A stretch of DNA of 64,000 bases from Calothrix sp. C42_A2020_038 (lineage in GTDB: Bacteria > Cyanobacteriota > Cyanobacteriia > Cyanobacteriales > Nostocaceae): contig JACYLQ010000019.1 of the NCBI GenBank assembly GCA_015272395.1, forward strand, positions 1-64,000, given 5' to 3'. Under the pieces are notes generated by a model that had not been told where the DNA came from, searched no databases, and was given only the letters and a program-made list of their open reading frames with translations. The position numbers were made by a program, and so were the translations under genes. This document shows, one piece after another, positions 36,516 through 47,300 of the stretch; position 1 is the stretch's first letter, and each line of letters begins with the position of its first letter.

Positions 36516-39419
36516 ATGAAAACAGTACTACCAGACCGCCAAAAAACAATAGTACAGTGGGTGAGTCAAGCAACTGGTATTAACACTTTAGGGGTGAAAA
36601 TCCGGTTGCAGGGAAATGACTTACATATCTTGTGTGAAGCTATTGAATGTCCACAGCGTTGGCAAACTTTATCAGATTTGCTCAAAGCTTTACAGCAAAC
36701 AGATTTAGAAGCATTAAAAAGCGGCGATAGCAACGAACAGCCGCCAATATACCAAGTATTTGTCTACGGTCGAAAAAAAGCCGCGAAACGACCCGAATGG
36801 TGTCATCGGGTGTTTCTCAATCAACTCGACCGTCATCTTGAACAGGTAAGCCAAGCTTTGATTCGAGATACCCAGCGTCAGCGAACTACTGGGGCAATAA
36901 TTCTATCGAATGAGAGTTTAGCTCAAAAAGGAGACCCTGGAGCAATTGCCCGGTATTTAAGTGAGACTCTTAGCTCTTTAGGTATTGGTGTCCGCGTCAA
37001 GGTTAAAAAACAATACCAAGAAAATGATATTGACAAAAACGATAGTCGTTTGTGGGTACTTTGCAAATCTAGCTATAGTCCTGATCCTTCGCTGATTGCT
37101 GAACCTGTTGCTCAAAAATTGCGTCATCTCAGACTTTCTGGCTATCAGGATGCCGTTATTGTTTCTCATGTCCAAGGCGAAGTCAAGCCCGACTGGATGT
37201 TGCGAATAGATTTGACTCCCATCGATGTGATGCTCAAAGATTGGGCACGTTGGGGAGATGTACAAGCGATTGCTCGTTATTTGAATGAGAAACTAGCTTC
37301 ACAGCTTAAAATTACCGTATCGCTAAAAGAGTCAACGCTTCATATTTTCTGTACTTCTCCTCAATCTGGAAAAGCTCCTCGACGTGGGCTATGCATGAAA
37401 GAAATAGGCGCCATCTTAGATGATGTTGCACCACAAGCTATTACTGCTGCCACTGTTTACGGTCAAGCTAGCACTGATGCCGAACCTGCTTGGATAGATT
37501 GGCTTTCGCTTCCTGCTGCCAACCACCCAAATTTGTCAATTCCTCCGATCGAACTTGCTGCTTCTTCTGATGAGCTTGCTACTGTTTTCCTACTCGAAAG
37601 GTTATTAAACCCTGACATCGATTGGCGCCTCAAAACAGGTGGTACTAGAGTATCACTTTTGCGAAAAAAAGACTTAATGCACGTGATGTGCGATGCTCCT
37701 GTTTGCCCACAGCGAAAAAAAGTAACAACCGAAGTAATTAAACTATTGCGTCAACTCAAAATTACTGGAATATCAGGAGTACGGATTTATGGGCGCCGTG
37801 CAGGCAACAAGGAACCATCTTGGCATTACGGTATTGACTTTGTTCCCAAGCAACGTCTGGTACCAGAACCACCACCCGAATTTGCTGCGACTTCTGCTTA
37901 CGTTCGTGAACTGCTACCACCAGCGAATGAACCAGTACAGCGTCCAGACCTAACACCTGAAGAAGTTCAAACTTTTGTAAAGCAAGTAACATACAATTGG
38001 GGAAAAGCAGCAAGGCAGTTTTTGCTGTCTACACAATTATTTACAGATAAAACTGACTCACAACAACAGGTTGGAGCGCAAGGACGTGTAGTCGCAATAG
38101 TTTGGGCAACAGTCGGCCTACTGCTGACGCTACAAACCGACTGGCTATTAAATCAATTTTCTCAACAGCCAACACCAATCGCAGCAAAAGTTATTCAAAC
38201 TCCCTCAAATGACGAAGCAGCTGATATATCTTTAACTGCTTCACAACTGTCAAAACGCAGTGATAGTTTTAATGCCTCGGCATTTACACAAGATACAGGT
38301 CGCAATAGAAAACGAGAACAGGCGACTGCTACAGCAATCTTATTAGCTGCACGTACACAGTTGCCTACTTTCAATGCTCGTCAACTTGATGAGCAATTAG
38401 CACTTTATAGACAACGGTTGCAGAAAAACAGCCGACCACCAGATATTTTAATCATTGGTTCTTCGCGTGCTTTACGTGGTATCGACCCGGTTGCCCTTTC
38501 TAAAGCTCTAACAACTCAAGGTTATCGTGACTTAGATGTATTTAACTTTGGTATCAACGGCGCCACGGCTCAAGTCGTTGACTTTATTTTGCGTAAAGTT
38601 CTTGAACCTAAAGAACTGCCTAAATTAATAATTTGGGCAGATGGTGCCCGTGCCTTCAACAGTGGGCGCGAGGATATCACTTTCCGTTCAATTGTTGCTT
38701 CACCTGGTTATAAGCAAGCTATTGAAAAATCGATTGCCCGTGGCGATGCGGATAGTAATCAAAAAGATACTAAATTGGATTCAAAAAATATTCAAGCAGA
38801 AAATGGCTATCAAGCTGTGAATGACTGGTTAAATCAAAGATTAGCAAGCTTATCAGGAGCGTATCAAAATCGTGAACGAGTTAAAACACTATTAATTGAG
38901 CAGTTAGATGCTTTAACAGGTCTAAATAAATCGAACCTCAATTCTAAATCAAACACTAACGACTCAGAAGAAACTGGAACTCAGTCTGTAGATTTTGATG
39001 GCTTTTTGTCATTGTCAATGCGTTTTGACCCAAATGTCTATTATCAAAAGCACCCAAAAGTCGGTGGTAGTTACGACAACGACTACAAATCATTTTTACT
39101 TGGAGGCGACCAAAACGCAGCACTTCAAGAAATATTAAGGTTTACTCAGTCGCAAAAGATATCTTTAATATTTGTAAATATGCCTTTAACTGCTGAATAT
39201 TTAGACCCAACTCGTACACAATTCGAGCAGTTGTTTCAGCAGTACATGGTGCAAACCGCTTCTGAACATTCTCATTTTGTCTTTCGTGATTTAGGTTTAC
39301 TTTTCCCCAAAAATAATAACTTCTTCTCTGACCCTAGTCACCTCAACCGCTACGGTGCCTATGAAGTTTCCAACAAGCTAGCTAAAGACCTGATGATTCC
39401 TTGGACAAATAAAAAATAA
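36516..39419 (+). CDS. DUF1574 protein with SGNH-like acyl-transfer domain
   Basis: A 967-residue protein in two parts. The N-terminal 480 residues contain four degenerate repeats of about 90-110 residues, each with a short beta segment (LHILCEA, LWVLCKS, LHIFCTS, MHVMCDA) and an ending like VYGRKKA...PEWCHRV. A membrane helix lies near 522-545. The C-terminal part is an SGNH/DltD-like domain: IIGSSRALRGID near 644-656, NFGINGATAQ, and DPSHLNRYGA near 938-947 supplying the catalytic Asp-His. The start of an MBOAT acyltransferase overlaps its stop by one base. With that partner it probably adds or transfers acyl groups on an exported polysaccharide, like AlgX or PatB. Confidence 0.85.
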   Translation: MKTVLPDRQKTIVQWVSQATGINTLGVKIRLQGNDLHILCEAIECPQRWQTLSDLLKALQQTDLEALKSGDSNEQPPIYQVFVYGRKKAAKRPEWCHRVFLNQLDRHLEQVSQALIRDTQRQRTTGAIILSNESLAQKGDPGAIARYLSETLSSLGIGVRVKVKKQYQENDIDKNDSRLWVLCKSSYSPDPSLIAEPVAQKLRHLRLSGYQDAVIVSHVQGEVKPDWMLRIDLTPIDVMLKDWARWGDVQAIARYLNEKLASQLKITVSLKESTLHIFCTSPQSGKAPRRGLCMKEIGAILDDVAPQAITAATVYGQASTDAEPAWIDWLSLPAANHPNLSIPPIELAASSDELATVFLLERLLNPDIDWRLKTGGTRVSLLRKKDLMHVMCDAPVCPQRKKVTTEVIKLLRQLKITGISGVRIYGRRAGNKEPSWHYGIDFVPKQRLVPEPPPEFAATSAYVRELLPPANEPVQRPDLTPEEVQTFVKQVTYNWGKAARQFLLSTQLFTDKTDSQQQVGAQGRVVAIVWATVGLLLTLQTDWLLNQFSQQPTPIAAKVIQTPSNDEAADISLTASQLSKRSDSFNASAFTQDTGRNRKREQATATAILLAARTQLPTFNARQLDEQLALYRQRLQKNSRPPDILIIGSSRALRGIDPVALSKALTTQGYRDLDVFNFGINGATAQVVDFILRKVLEPKELPKLIIWADGARAFNSGREDITFRSIVASPGYKQAIEKSIARGDADSNQKDTKLDSKNIQAENGYQAVNDWLNQRLASLSGAYQNRERVKTLLIEQLDALTGLNKSNLNSKSNTNDSEETGTQSVDFDGFLSLSMRFDPNVYYQKHPKVGGSYDNDYKSFLLGGDQNAALQEILRFTQSQKISLIFVNMPLTAEYLDPTRTQFEQLFQQYMVQTASEHSHFVFRDLGLLFPKNNNFFSDPSHLNRYGAYEVSNKLAKDLMIPWTNKK

Positions 39420-40924
39420 TGAACTTAATTTCAATTGTATACGGATTATTCTTACTCAGTGTTCTGGGTATTTATTGGTCGATTGGAGAACAAAAACTGC
39501 GTTTGTGGGTTCTTTTGATTGCTAGCGTAGTTTTTTATATTTCGTATCAACCTCAATATTTACCACTGCTACTAGCACTGGCTTTTATCAATTATCGTTT
39601 GGGTATTGAAATCGGTCAAAACACATCACCCGGAGAACATAGTCAGGATTGGCGTATATCTAACTTAGAGTGGCAGTATGCTCAAGCTGATTGGAATCGG
39701 CGCCGCTTGATTTTGGTATGTATAGGTGTGGTTTTGAATATTTTTTTATTATTCGGTTTTAAGTACCTAATCCCTTTTTTAAAATTTGCCTTGCCGGAAG
39801 CTACAATTACAAGCTTTGGTTTAGATACATTTAAACTACTGGCACCACTTGGTATTTCTTACTTTGTATTCGAGTGTATTGCTTACTTAGTAGATGTGTA
39901 TCGTGGCGCCCCTGCAACAGGAAATTTCGTTAAATTCGCGACTTACAAACTATTCTTCGCCAAAGTCACCTCCGGGCCAATCACTGGCTATCACCAATTT
40001 GCCAATCAGTTCAAAACTATAAGCTTTCCCACAGCAAATATTATTTCTGAAGCATTATGGTTAATCGCCCGTGGCGCCGTTAAAAAGGGATTACTCGCTG
40101 ATAATATCGGTATATTTGTAGATATTTGTTTCGGTAATCTGCAACGGGCTGGTAGTACTGATATATGGTTAGCAACATTCGCCTACGGTTTACAGTTGTA
40201 CCTAGACTTTAGCGGTTATGTTGATATTGCCCGTGGTAGTGCAATGTTATTTGGATTAGTATTGCCAGAAAACTTTGACTCTCCCTACTTCAGCACAAGT
40301 ATTGCTGATTTTTGGCGCCGTTGGCATATCACTTTAGGAGACTGGTTGCGAAATTATCTTTACTTTCCTCTAGGTGGTTCGCGGGCTGGGTTAGAACGTA
40401 CATGTGTAAATCTGATGGTTGTTATGGTTGTATGCGGTGTTTGGCACGGCGCCGCATTAGGATTTATCGCTTGGGGAATGATACATGGTACAGCATTAGT
40501 CGTTCATCGACTCGTTGATCGCATCAGCAATGGTATTGAATTTCTCGAACACTTCTGGCAAACGCCGATAGGTGTTATTTCTGCATGGCTCATAACTCAA
40601 TTAATGGTCTTTACTTCATGGATATGGTTTCGTTTACCTAGCCTGCGTGACTCAAATCTTGCGATTCAACGTCTCTGGGGACAACCTGCTGATGCTCAGT
40701 TCTCTCAGCTAGTGTACGTCGAAGCCCTAAAAATGACTCAGTTTCAACTCGCGTTTATACTCGCGACAACATTCGTCTGCATGACGATAGCTTACTTTTT
40801 CAAACGCCATCTCAAACTCGAATTCAATTGGCACCTAAAATTATTACTTGTTCCATTGTGCCTCTACATCGTTTGGCTATTGGCGCCGCAAGGTAGTTTG
40901 CCATTCATTTACTTCGATTACTAA
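39419..40924 (+). CDS. MBOAT family O-acyltransferase
   Basis: A 501-residue multi-pass membrane protein of the AlgI/DltB/PatA type. Many hydrophobic helices are seen. Diagnostic pieces are LAPLGISYFVFECIAYLVDVYRG, DFWRRWHITLGDWLRN (about 294-310), the YFPLGGSR loop and CGVWHGAALGFIAWG (about 337-352) with the invariant MBOAT histidine. It moves an acyl group, normally acetyl, across the membrane for transfer to a secreted glycan by a partner of the SGNH kind. That partner is the upstream gene, with which it overlaps (TAATG), so the two are translationally coupled. The glycan target may be the exopolysaccharide made by genes elsewhere; it is not known here. Confidence 0.92.
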   Translation: MNLISIVYGLFLLSVLGIYWSIGEQKLRLWVLLIASVVFYISYQPQYLPLLLALAFINYRLGIEIGQNTSPGEHSQDWRISNLEWQYAQADWNRRRLILVCIGVVLNIFLLFGFKYLIPFLKFALPEATITSFGLDTFKLLAPLGISYFVFECIAYLVDVYRGAPATGNFVKFATYKLFFAKVTSGPITGYHQFANQFKTISFPTANIISEALWLIARGAVKKGLLADNIGIFVDICFGNLQRAGSTDIWLATFAYGLQLYLDFSGYVDIARGSAMLFGLVLPENFDSPYFSTSIADFWRRWHITLGDWLRNYLYFPLGGSRAGLERTCVNLMVVMVVCGVWHGAALGFIAWGMIHGTALVVHRLVDRISNGIEFLEHFWQTPIGVISAWLITQLMVFTSWIWFRLPSLRDSNLAIQRLWGQPADAQFSQLVYVEALKMTQFQLAFILATTFVCMTIAYFFKRHLKLEFNWHLKLLLVPLCLYIVWLLAPQGSLPFIYFDY

Positions 40925-41333
40925 ATTACTACTTGCTTAGAAGCGAAACGAGCATCCTTGCCCGTTCCAGAATAATGCCCACACCACAGCTAATGAGATT
41001 GACAAAAATGAGATAAGTTATGTAAACTCATATTTAGTTATATTGAGTTCAAGCACAGACTACTTAACATAACTCAACATAATATCAATAGTGAAGTACA
41101 TATCAAATCTCAGAAACAAAGTCTAGACAAAAACTTCACTCATTACAGTCGTAAAAAATGTTTAAACCTAACAAGTGTTAGGTAGTTTTTGCTATAAGTA
41201 AAGCTGATAACAATTATTAGAAAAACAAATAATGAGTACATACTCCAATTAGGTAAATTCCTGTAAATTGGAGAATACAGGTAAATTAAATTTGCCTAAC
41301 GTAAATTCACAAAACTTTGCAATAAATAAGAAC
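40925..41333. other. Intergenic region upstream of psbA copy 1
   Basis: About 410 bases. It holds the hairpin at 41167-41182 and short direct repeats close to the start (AGGTAAATTCCTGTAAATTGG then ACAGGTAAATT, about 41250-41289). The psbA leader is AT-rich with no Shine-Dalgarno sequence just before the ATG at 41334. No promoter was fixed with confidence. Confidence 0.45.
41167..41190 (+). terminator. Short hairpin with T-tract
   Basis: CCTAAC and GTTAGG pair around AAGT, followed by TAGTTTTT. It is about 240 bases after the MBOAT stop and before psbA, so it could end the acyltransferase transcript or lie in the psbA promoter region. Confidence 0.45.
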
Positions 41334-42416
41334 ATGACTGCAACCTTACAGCGTCGCGAAAACGCAAGCGTATGGGAACGGTTCTGTAACTGGATTACCA
41401 GTACAGAAAATCGCCTTTATGTAGGCTGGTTTGGTGTATTGATGATTCCAACATTGTTGGCAGCAACCACCTGTTTCATCATTGCATTCATCGCAGCACC
41501 TCCTGTTGATATCGATGGTATTCGTGAGCCAGTAGCTGGTTCGTTGATTTATGGAAACAACATCATCTCTGGTGCAGTTGTTCCTTCTTCTAACGCGATC
41601 GGTTTGCACTTCTACCCAATCTGGGATGCAGCTTCTCTTGATGAGTGGTTGTACAATGGTGGTCCTTACCAGTTAGTTGTATTTCACTTCTTAATTGGTT
41701 GCTTCTGCTACATGGGGCGCCAGTGGGAATTGTCTTACCGCTTAGGAATGCGTCCTTGGATCTGCGTTGCTTACTCAGCTCCTTTGGCATCAGCAACAGC
41801 AGTATTCTTGATTTACCCAATTGGTCAAGGTTCATTCTCTGACGGTATGCCTTTGGGTATCTCTGGTACTTTCAACTTCATGTTGGTATTTCAGGCAGAA
41901 CACAATATTCTTATGCACCCCTTCCACCAATTAGGTGTAGCAGGTGTATTTGGTGGTAGCTTATTCTGTGCAATGCACGGTTCTTTGGTAACTTCTTCCT
42001 TGGTTCGTGAAACAACCGAAACTGAAAGCCAGAACTATGGTTACAAATTCGGTCAAGAAGAGGAGACCTACAACATTGTAGCAGCACACGGTTACTTCGG
42101 TCGCTTGATATTCCAATACGCTTCATTCAACAATAGCCGTTCGTTGCACTTTTTCTTAGGTGCTTGGCCCGTTGTATGTATCTGGTTTACTGCACTAGGT
42201 ATTTCGACAATGGCGTTCAACCTGAATGGTTTCAACTTCAACCAATCAGTACTTGATACAGAAGGTCATGTTATCAATACCTGGGCTGACGTACTCAACC
42301 GTGCGAACCTAGGTATGGAAGTAATGCACGAGCGTAATGCTCACAACTTCCCTCTTGACCTAGCTAGTGGTGAAGCTGCTCCTGTAGCGCTTGCTGCACC
42401 TGCTATCAACGGCTAG
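41334..42416 (+). CDS. psbA: Photosystem II D1 protein, copy 1
   Basis: A 360-residue D1. The open frame reaches to 41268, but MTATLQRRE at 41334 is the D1 start. All ligands for a working water-oxidising centre are present: Y161, D170, E189, H190, H332, E333, H337, D342 and A344, with H198, H215, H272, and S264 near QB. A C-terminal extension after A344 is there for CtpA processing. Q130 marks the form linked in other cyanobacteria to low-light D1. Unusual residues are C212 (normally Ser), C282 (normally Gly), Q199 (normally Met) and D98 (normally Glu). A second D1 gene follows after about 500 bases. A strong terminator lies downstream at 42473. Confidence 0.96.
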   Translation: MTATLQRRENASVWERFCNWITSTENRLYVGWFGVLMIPTLLAATTCFIIAFIAAPPVDIDGIREPVAGSLIYGNNIISGAVVPSSNAIGLHFYPIWDAASLDEWLYNGGPYQLVVFHFLIGCFCYMGRQWELSYRLGMRPWICVAYSAPLASATAVFLIYPIGQGSFSDGMPLGISGTFNFMLVFQAEHNILMHPFHQLGVAGVFGGSLFCAMHGSLVTSSLVRETTETESQNYGYKFGQEEETYNIVAAHGYFGRLIFQYASFNNSRSLHFFLGAWPVVCIWFTALGISTMAFNLNGFNFNQSVLDTEGHVINTWADVLNRANLGMEVMHERNAHNFPLDLASGEAAPVALAAPAING

Positions 42417-42438
42417 TTTGACGATTTCTCTAAAATTA

Positions 42439-42458
42439 GAGACGCTGTGAAGCGTCTC
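42439..42458. repeat. Perfect hairpin GAGACGCT/AGCGTCTC
   Basis: GAGACGCT and AGCGTCTC are separated by GTGA. The GAGACGC core recurs in repeats at 45515 and 56151, so this belongs to a dispersed family, though it may also help to stabilise the psbA mRNA end. Confidence 0.6.
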
Positions 42459-42472
42459 CACACCAGAAATAC

Positions 42473-42509
42473 AGCGTCTCTAGTGGTGCCATCACTAGGG
42501 GCGCTTTTT
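42473..42509 (+). terminator. Rho-independent terminator of psbA copy 1
   Basis: AGCGTCTCTAGTG pairs with CACTAGGGGCGCT (two G-U pairs) around a 7-base loop and is followed by TTTTTG. It lies about 60 bases after the D1 stop codon. Confidence 0.8.
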
Positions 42510-42925
42510 GATTAATTTGTGTCAACCAAATATTAAACCGAGAACAACTTTAAAATCAATATCTGATTTAGAGCAATCCCAAGTTCCCAGCTTAATATTT
42601 AGTAATATTTATCATTTATTTCAACAATTTATGAGAGTAAAACTTGCATATATATTAAAAAAATGAAACTAAACTGAATTGATAAATAGTAAAAACTAAT
42701 GTAAAAAAGAAAGTATGTGCGCTGGAAAACGTTTTGTTTTTATCATTTGACCTGTCTCCCTAAGCAAGAAGCTAGCCAGCGTGCGATGGTAAAAGTTGCT
42801 ATGGGTATGTTGCCTAAAGGCAACTTTGGGGGAGAGGGTTATCAGGAAATTTATTTAATACAGTAGATTACTCATTTCATTTGAATTGGGTTAATTTGTT
42901 GTCTGCAATTTATAACGATTAAGCC

Positions 42926-44008
42926 ATGACGACAACTATTAGAAGACGCGAAAGCGGTAGTCGATGGGATAATTTCTGCGACTGGGTAACAAGCACTGAG
43001 AACCGACTTTATGTAGGTTGGTTTGGGGTTTTGATGATTCCCACACTGCTGAGTGCGACGATATGTTTCATTATTGGATTCATTGCTGCACCACCTGTTG
43101 ACATAGATGGAATTCGCGAACCAGTTGCTGGGTCGTTAATCTACGGCAACAACATTATTTCTGGTGCAATTGTTCCTTCCTCAAATGCGATTGGCTTGCA
43201 CTTTTATCCTATTTGGGAAGCTGCATCGATGGATGAATGGCTTTACAACGGTGGACCATACCAGCTTATTGTTTGCCACTTCCTGATTGGTATTTTCTGT
43301 TGGATGGGGCGCCAATGGGAGTTAAGCTACCGTTTGGGAATGCGTCCTTGGATTTGTGTTGCATACTCGGCGCCAGTGGCAGCAGCAACTTCGGTATTCT
43401 TGATTTATCCAATTGGTCAAGGTAGTTTTTCTGACGGAATGCCACTTGGTATTTCTGGTACCTTCAACTTTATGTTTGTGTTCCAAGCAGAACACAATAT
43501 TCTCATGCATCCCTTCCATATGTTAGGTGTGGCAGGTGTATTCGGTGGTTCACTCTTTTGTGCGATGCACGGTTCTTTGGTGACATCATCGTTAGTTCGC
43601 GAAACTTCTGAAACCGAGAGTCAAAACTACGGTTACAAATTTGGTCAAGAACAAGAAACCTATAATATTGTTGCTGCACACGGTTACTTCGGGCGCCTAA
43701 TATTCCAATATGCTTCGTTCAATAACAGTCGTTCGCTGCACTTCTTCTTAGGTGCTTGGCCTGTTGTCTGTATCTGGTTCACTGCACTAGGTATCAGTAC
43801 AATGGCATTTAACCTCAACGGTTTCAACTTTAACCAATCAGTTCTCGACTCACAAGGTCGTGTTATTAATACCTGGGCAGATATACTTAACCGCGCGAAC
43901 CTAGGTATGGAAGTAATGCACGAACGCAACGCGCACAACTTCCCGCTTGATTTAGCTTCTGGTGCTGAAATACCTGTGGCATTACAGGCGCCAGTCATTA
44001 ACGGTTAG
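42926..44008 (+). CDS. psbA: Photosystem II D1 protein, copy 2
   Basis: A 360-residue D1 with the same full set of Mn-cluster ligands (D170, E189, H332, E333, H337, D342, A344) plus Y161, H190, H198, H215 and H272, so it should oxidise water. It shares Q130, C212 and C282 with copy 1, and has further oddities: C117 (normally Phe), W126 (normally Tyr) and F184. Residues 126 and 130 lie at the D1 pheophytin, so its redox tuning may differ from usual D1. It is more diverged than copy 1 from the usual consensus, especially at residues 1-60. A terminator follows at 44041. Confidence 0.95.
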   Translation: MTTTIRRRESGSRWDNFCDWVTSTENRLYVGWFGVLMIPTLLSATICFIIGFIAAPPVDIDGIREPVAGSLIYGNNIISGAIVPSSNAIGLHFYPIWEAASMDEWLYNGGPYQLIVCHFLIGIFCWMGRQWELSYRLGMRPWICVAYSAPVAAATSVFLIYPIGQGSFSDGMPLGISGTFNFMFVFQAEHNILMHPFHMLGVAGVFGGSLFCAMHGSLVTSSLVRETSETESQNYGYKFGQEQETYNIVAAHGYFGRLIFQYASFNNSRSLHFFLGAWPVVCIWFTALGISTMAFNLNGFNFNQSVLDSQGRVINTWADILNRANLGMEVMHERNAHNFPLDLASGAEIPVALQAPVING

Positions 44009-44040
44009 TTAACTTATTTGGCTGTGAATGTTCATTAAAC

Positions 44041-44067
44041 GGTAGGCTTTTCGGCTTACCTTTTTTT
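44041..44067 (+). terminator. Rho-independent terminator of psbA copy 2
   Basis: GGTAGGC and GCTTACC (one G-U pair) form the stem, followed by TTTTTTT. It sits about 35 bases after the D1 stop codon. Confidence 0.8.
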
Positions 44068-44130
44068 GTGTTACCTATTTGTTGGGCTTTGGAGAATTTA
44101 CTGATTTACAAAATTTATGAGATAATAAAT

Positions 44131-44206
44131 ATTACAATACATACTTATTGATTAAACGCTATATTTGACGGGAGCAAAGCAAGATAAATATAGCGACGTA
44201 TTGTAA
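44131..44206. other. Nested stem-loop upstream of the replication protein gene
   Basis: Outer arms TTACAATAC (44132-44140) and GTATTGTAA (44198-44206), and inner arms CGCTATATTT (44157-44166) and AAATATAGCG (44186-44195), around a purine-rich 19-base loop. It lies 110 bases before the CyRepA1 start and could be a replication-control RNA, an operator or part of an origin. Confidence 0.5.
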
Positions 44207-44316
44207 ATAACATGATAATTTAGATTACCCTAGAGTGTTTACTTACTACCTATATCAAAAAAAGTGGATGCATGTTAAGTTAGGGAGCATCGTATGAAGC
44301 ATTGAGCTTAGACATC

Positions 44317-47300
44317 ATGTATCGCTACTATCTGCATCCACAGCATTTTGAAGAGTTAGTTGAAGGTAGTGGTATCGATTATGACATTGCCAGTTTGAAT
44401 TTCAGTTCACTTCAAGATAATGGCGCCTATGATTACTTGTTGATTTCGGAGCAAGTTCCGCGTACAAACACTGGGATGGTACGAAATAGCTGGTTACAAC
44501 GTTACGCGCATGTTAGTTCTGGGGGTTGGTGGTGTTCAGGACTAGACCCGTTGAATAACTGGGAAGCAATGGAGTGGGGATGTTTTAAGCCAAACCAACC
44601 CCGACTAAATCAAAAGGGTAAATGTATTAAGTATGAGCATCCACCGGGAACAGCAACGCGGATATTTTGTTTGCGGGTAACGTTACAGGTATGGCAGAAA
44701 GTTGGTGAACGTTACAATATAGATTTAGCTGAAAATATAAATATTCATCAAAGTGGTGAAAGTGAAGGATTTTGGCAGTGGGTAATTGAGCGAAATATAC
44801 CAGTAATTATTTGTGAGGGTGTTAAGAAAGCTGCTGCGTTATTATCACTAGGTTATGTCGCTATTGCGATACCTGGAATCACTAGTGGTTATCGTGTTAG
44901 TAAGAATGAATTTGGTAAAGTGATAAGTCGGCAACTTATTCCTGATTTAGCAGCTTTTACAATTACTCGGCGCCAATTTTATATTTGTTTTGATTTTGAG
45001 ACAGAACCGAAGAAAATAGCTGCGGTAGATAATGCGATATCTCAGCTTGGTTTGTTATTTCAGTCTAAAAATTGTTCCGTTCAAGTCATAAAACTACCGG
45101 GAACAGAAAAAGGTGTTGATGAATTTATAGTTAGTAAGGGCGCCAGTGCGATTGATACGGTTTATAGTCAAAGCTTAGATTTAGAAACATACTTAGCTCA
45201 AACAAAACCTCATGCTCAATTAACTATTCCTGCTGCAATTACAATTAACCATCGTTATTTAGGTGAAATAGCTTTTCCAAATTCCGGACTAGTTGGTATC
45301 AAATCCGCAAAGGGAACGGGGAAAACGACCTCACTGCAAAAAGTCATTGAGCGCGCGAAAACAGATAACCGACCAATCCTACTGATTACCCACCGGATCC
45401 AATTAGGAAAATTTCTATGTGACAAAATTGGTATTGAATGGGGAATGGTGAACCAGTTTGGGTCAGGTTCCGTCCTGCAAACCCAAAAGGAAAATGAGGA
45501 ATTACAAAATTCCCGTAGAGACGCGATGCCGAAGGCTATGTCCGCAGGGCTATTTAATCGCGTCCCTATGATTGGTTTATGCGTAGACTCAATTTGGAAA
45601 CTTAACCCACATGACTGGTCAGGGGGAATCATAATATTAGACGAAGTAGAACAATCCTTATCACATCTATTGCATAGCAGCACCTGTAAAGATAAGCGTG
45701 TCAAACTTCTTAAAACATTTCAGCAATTGATCAACACGGTATTAACAACAGGTGGTCTAGTGATTGCTCAAGATGCAGATTTATCCGATATTTCGCTTGA
45801 TTACCTCCAGCAGTTAGCAGGAATATCAGTATCTCCTTGGGTTGTAGAAAATCAATGGCAACCTGAGAAAGGATGGGATGTAACGTTTTACGATTCTCCC
45901 AACCCTACACCTTTGATTCAACAGCTTGAGCTTGATTTAATTGCCGGACGTAAATGTTATGTTACTACTGATAGTCGAGCCGGACGTTATAGTTGTGAAA
46001 CTATCGAACATTATCTCAAAGAACGTTTAGAACGTTTATATAAAATATCCCCCAAATCATTGGTGATTAGCAGTAGTACAACTAATACTCCTGGACATGC
46101 AGCTGCAGATTTTGTTGCTACCATCAATCAAAAGGTCACTGACTACGATTTGGTGCTTGTAACACCGAGTTTAGGAACAGGTGTTAGTATTGATGTCCAG
46201 CACTTCGACCGCGTTTATGGTATTTTCCAAGGTGTAATTCCTGACTCAGAAGCACGACAAGCATTAGCGCGAGTTCGAGACTCGATACCGCGAGTTGTTT
46301 GGTGTGCAAAACGAGGAATTGGTTTAATTGGTAGTGGTAGCACTAATTACCGATTACTATCGCAGTGGTATCAGGAAAATCAAAAAGAAAATTTAGCGTT
46401 GCTAAGTCCGTTACATAATATCGATATTGATTTACCTTTGGTATATGACCCAGTGCATCTGCGAACTTGGGCAAAATTATCTGCGCGTGTCAATGCTTCG
46501 ATTTGCATGTTCCGTCAGTCGATGAAAGAAGGTTTAATCGCAGACGGCCATCAAATTTGGTTACGAAGTAATGCAGTACATGAAAATATCATCCGCGATT
46601 TGCGCCATGCTTTTTTAGCCACAGACCCCAAAGACTTACCAACTCGTCGTAGGTTAATGCTAGAAATCGTCAAAGTTCAAAAAGATTGGCGTTCTTGTCG
46701 TCAAAAATCCAAGGAAATTAGTTATAGTATCAAGAAAATAAAACGCCAAAATCAAATCGCTGGCGCCAATGCTGTTGCAAATGCGAAAGATATAGACTAT
46801 CCAGAATACGAGAAAATCTTAGCTAAACATTCATATAGTGAGCAAGAGCGTCATCAAATTAATAAATACATGCTTAGACAAAGGTATGGTGTTCCTGTTA
46901 CCCCACAACTCAAGATGCGAGATGATCAGGGATATTATGCTCAGTTGTTAATCCACTATCACCTCACCCATGAAAGCGAATATTTTCATCTCAAAGACAA
47001 GCAAGAGTGGTATCAGCAGCTATTATCTGGTGATGGAAAGGTGTTCTTACCCGATTTAAAAACTTACACATTGAAAGTTGAAGCATTACGAGCATTAGGT
47101 ATGCAACAGTTTTTAGAACCAGGGCGCCGTTTTACTGAACATGATTCAGATTTATTAAGGCTAAAAAATACAGTTATTCAATGTAGTCAACATATCAAGC
47201 GAGTACTTGATATTAATTTGCTTCGTCACAAAGAGCAGATTTCGGAAATCAAGATTCTCAGTCGTATATTAAATCTACTAGGTTTAAAATTAAAGCGAAC

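Larger units (their letters stand above)
42417..42925. other. Spacer between the two psbA genes
   Basis: About 510 bases. It begins with two hairpins (42439-42458 and 42473-42509), then AT-rich DNA without a gene, including GAAAACGTTTTG near 42725. The last 100 bases should contain the promoter of the second psbA; no element was fixed. Confidence 0.5.
44009..44316. other. Spacer between psbA copy 2 and the CyRepA1 gene
   Basis: About 310 bases. It holds the psbA terminator (44041-44067) and a nested inverted repeat at 44131-44206. No gene was seen. Confidence 0.55.

Noticed and set aside
41334-44008. Rogue D1 or ChlF-type psbA
   Set aside because: All Mn-cluster ligands and the C-terminal extension are present, so both are water-oxidising D1 forms; T292 and F158 also speak against the D1-prime form.
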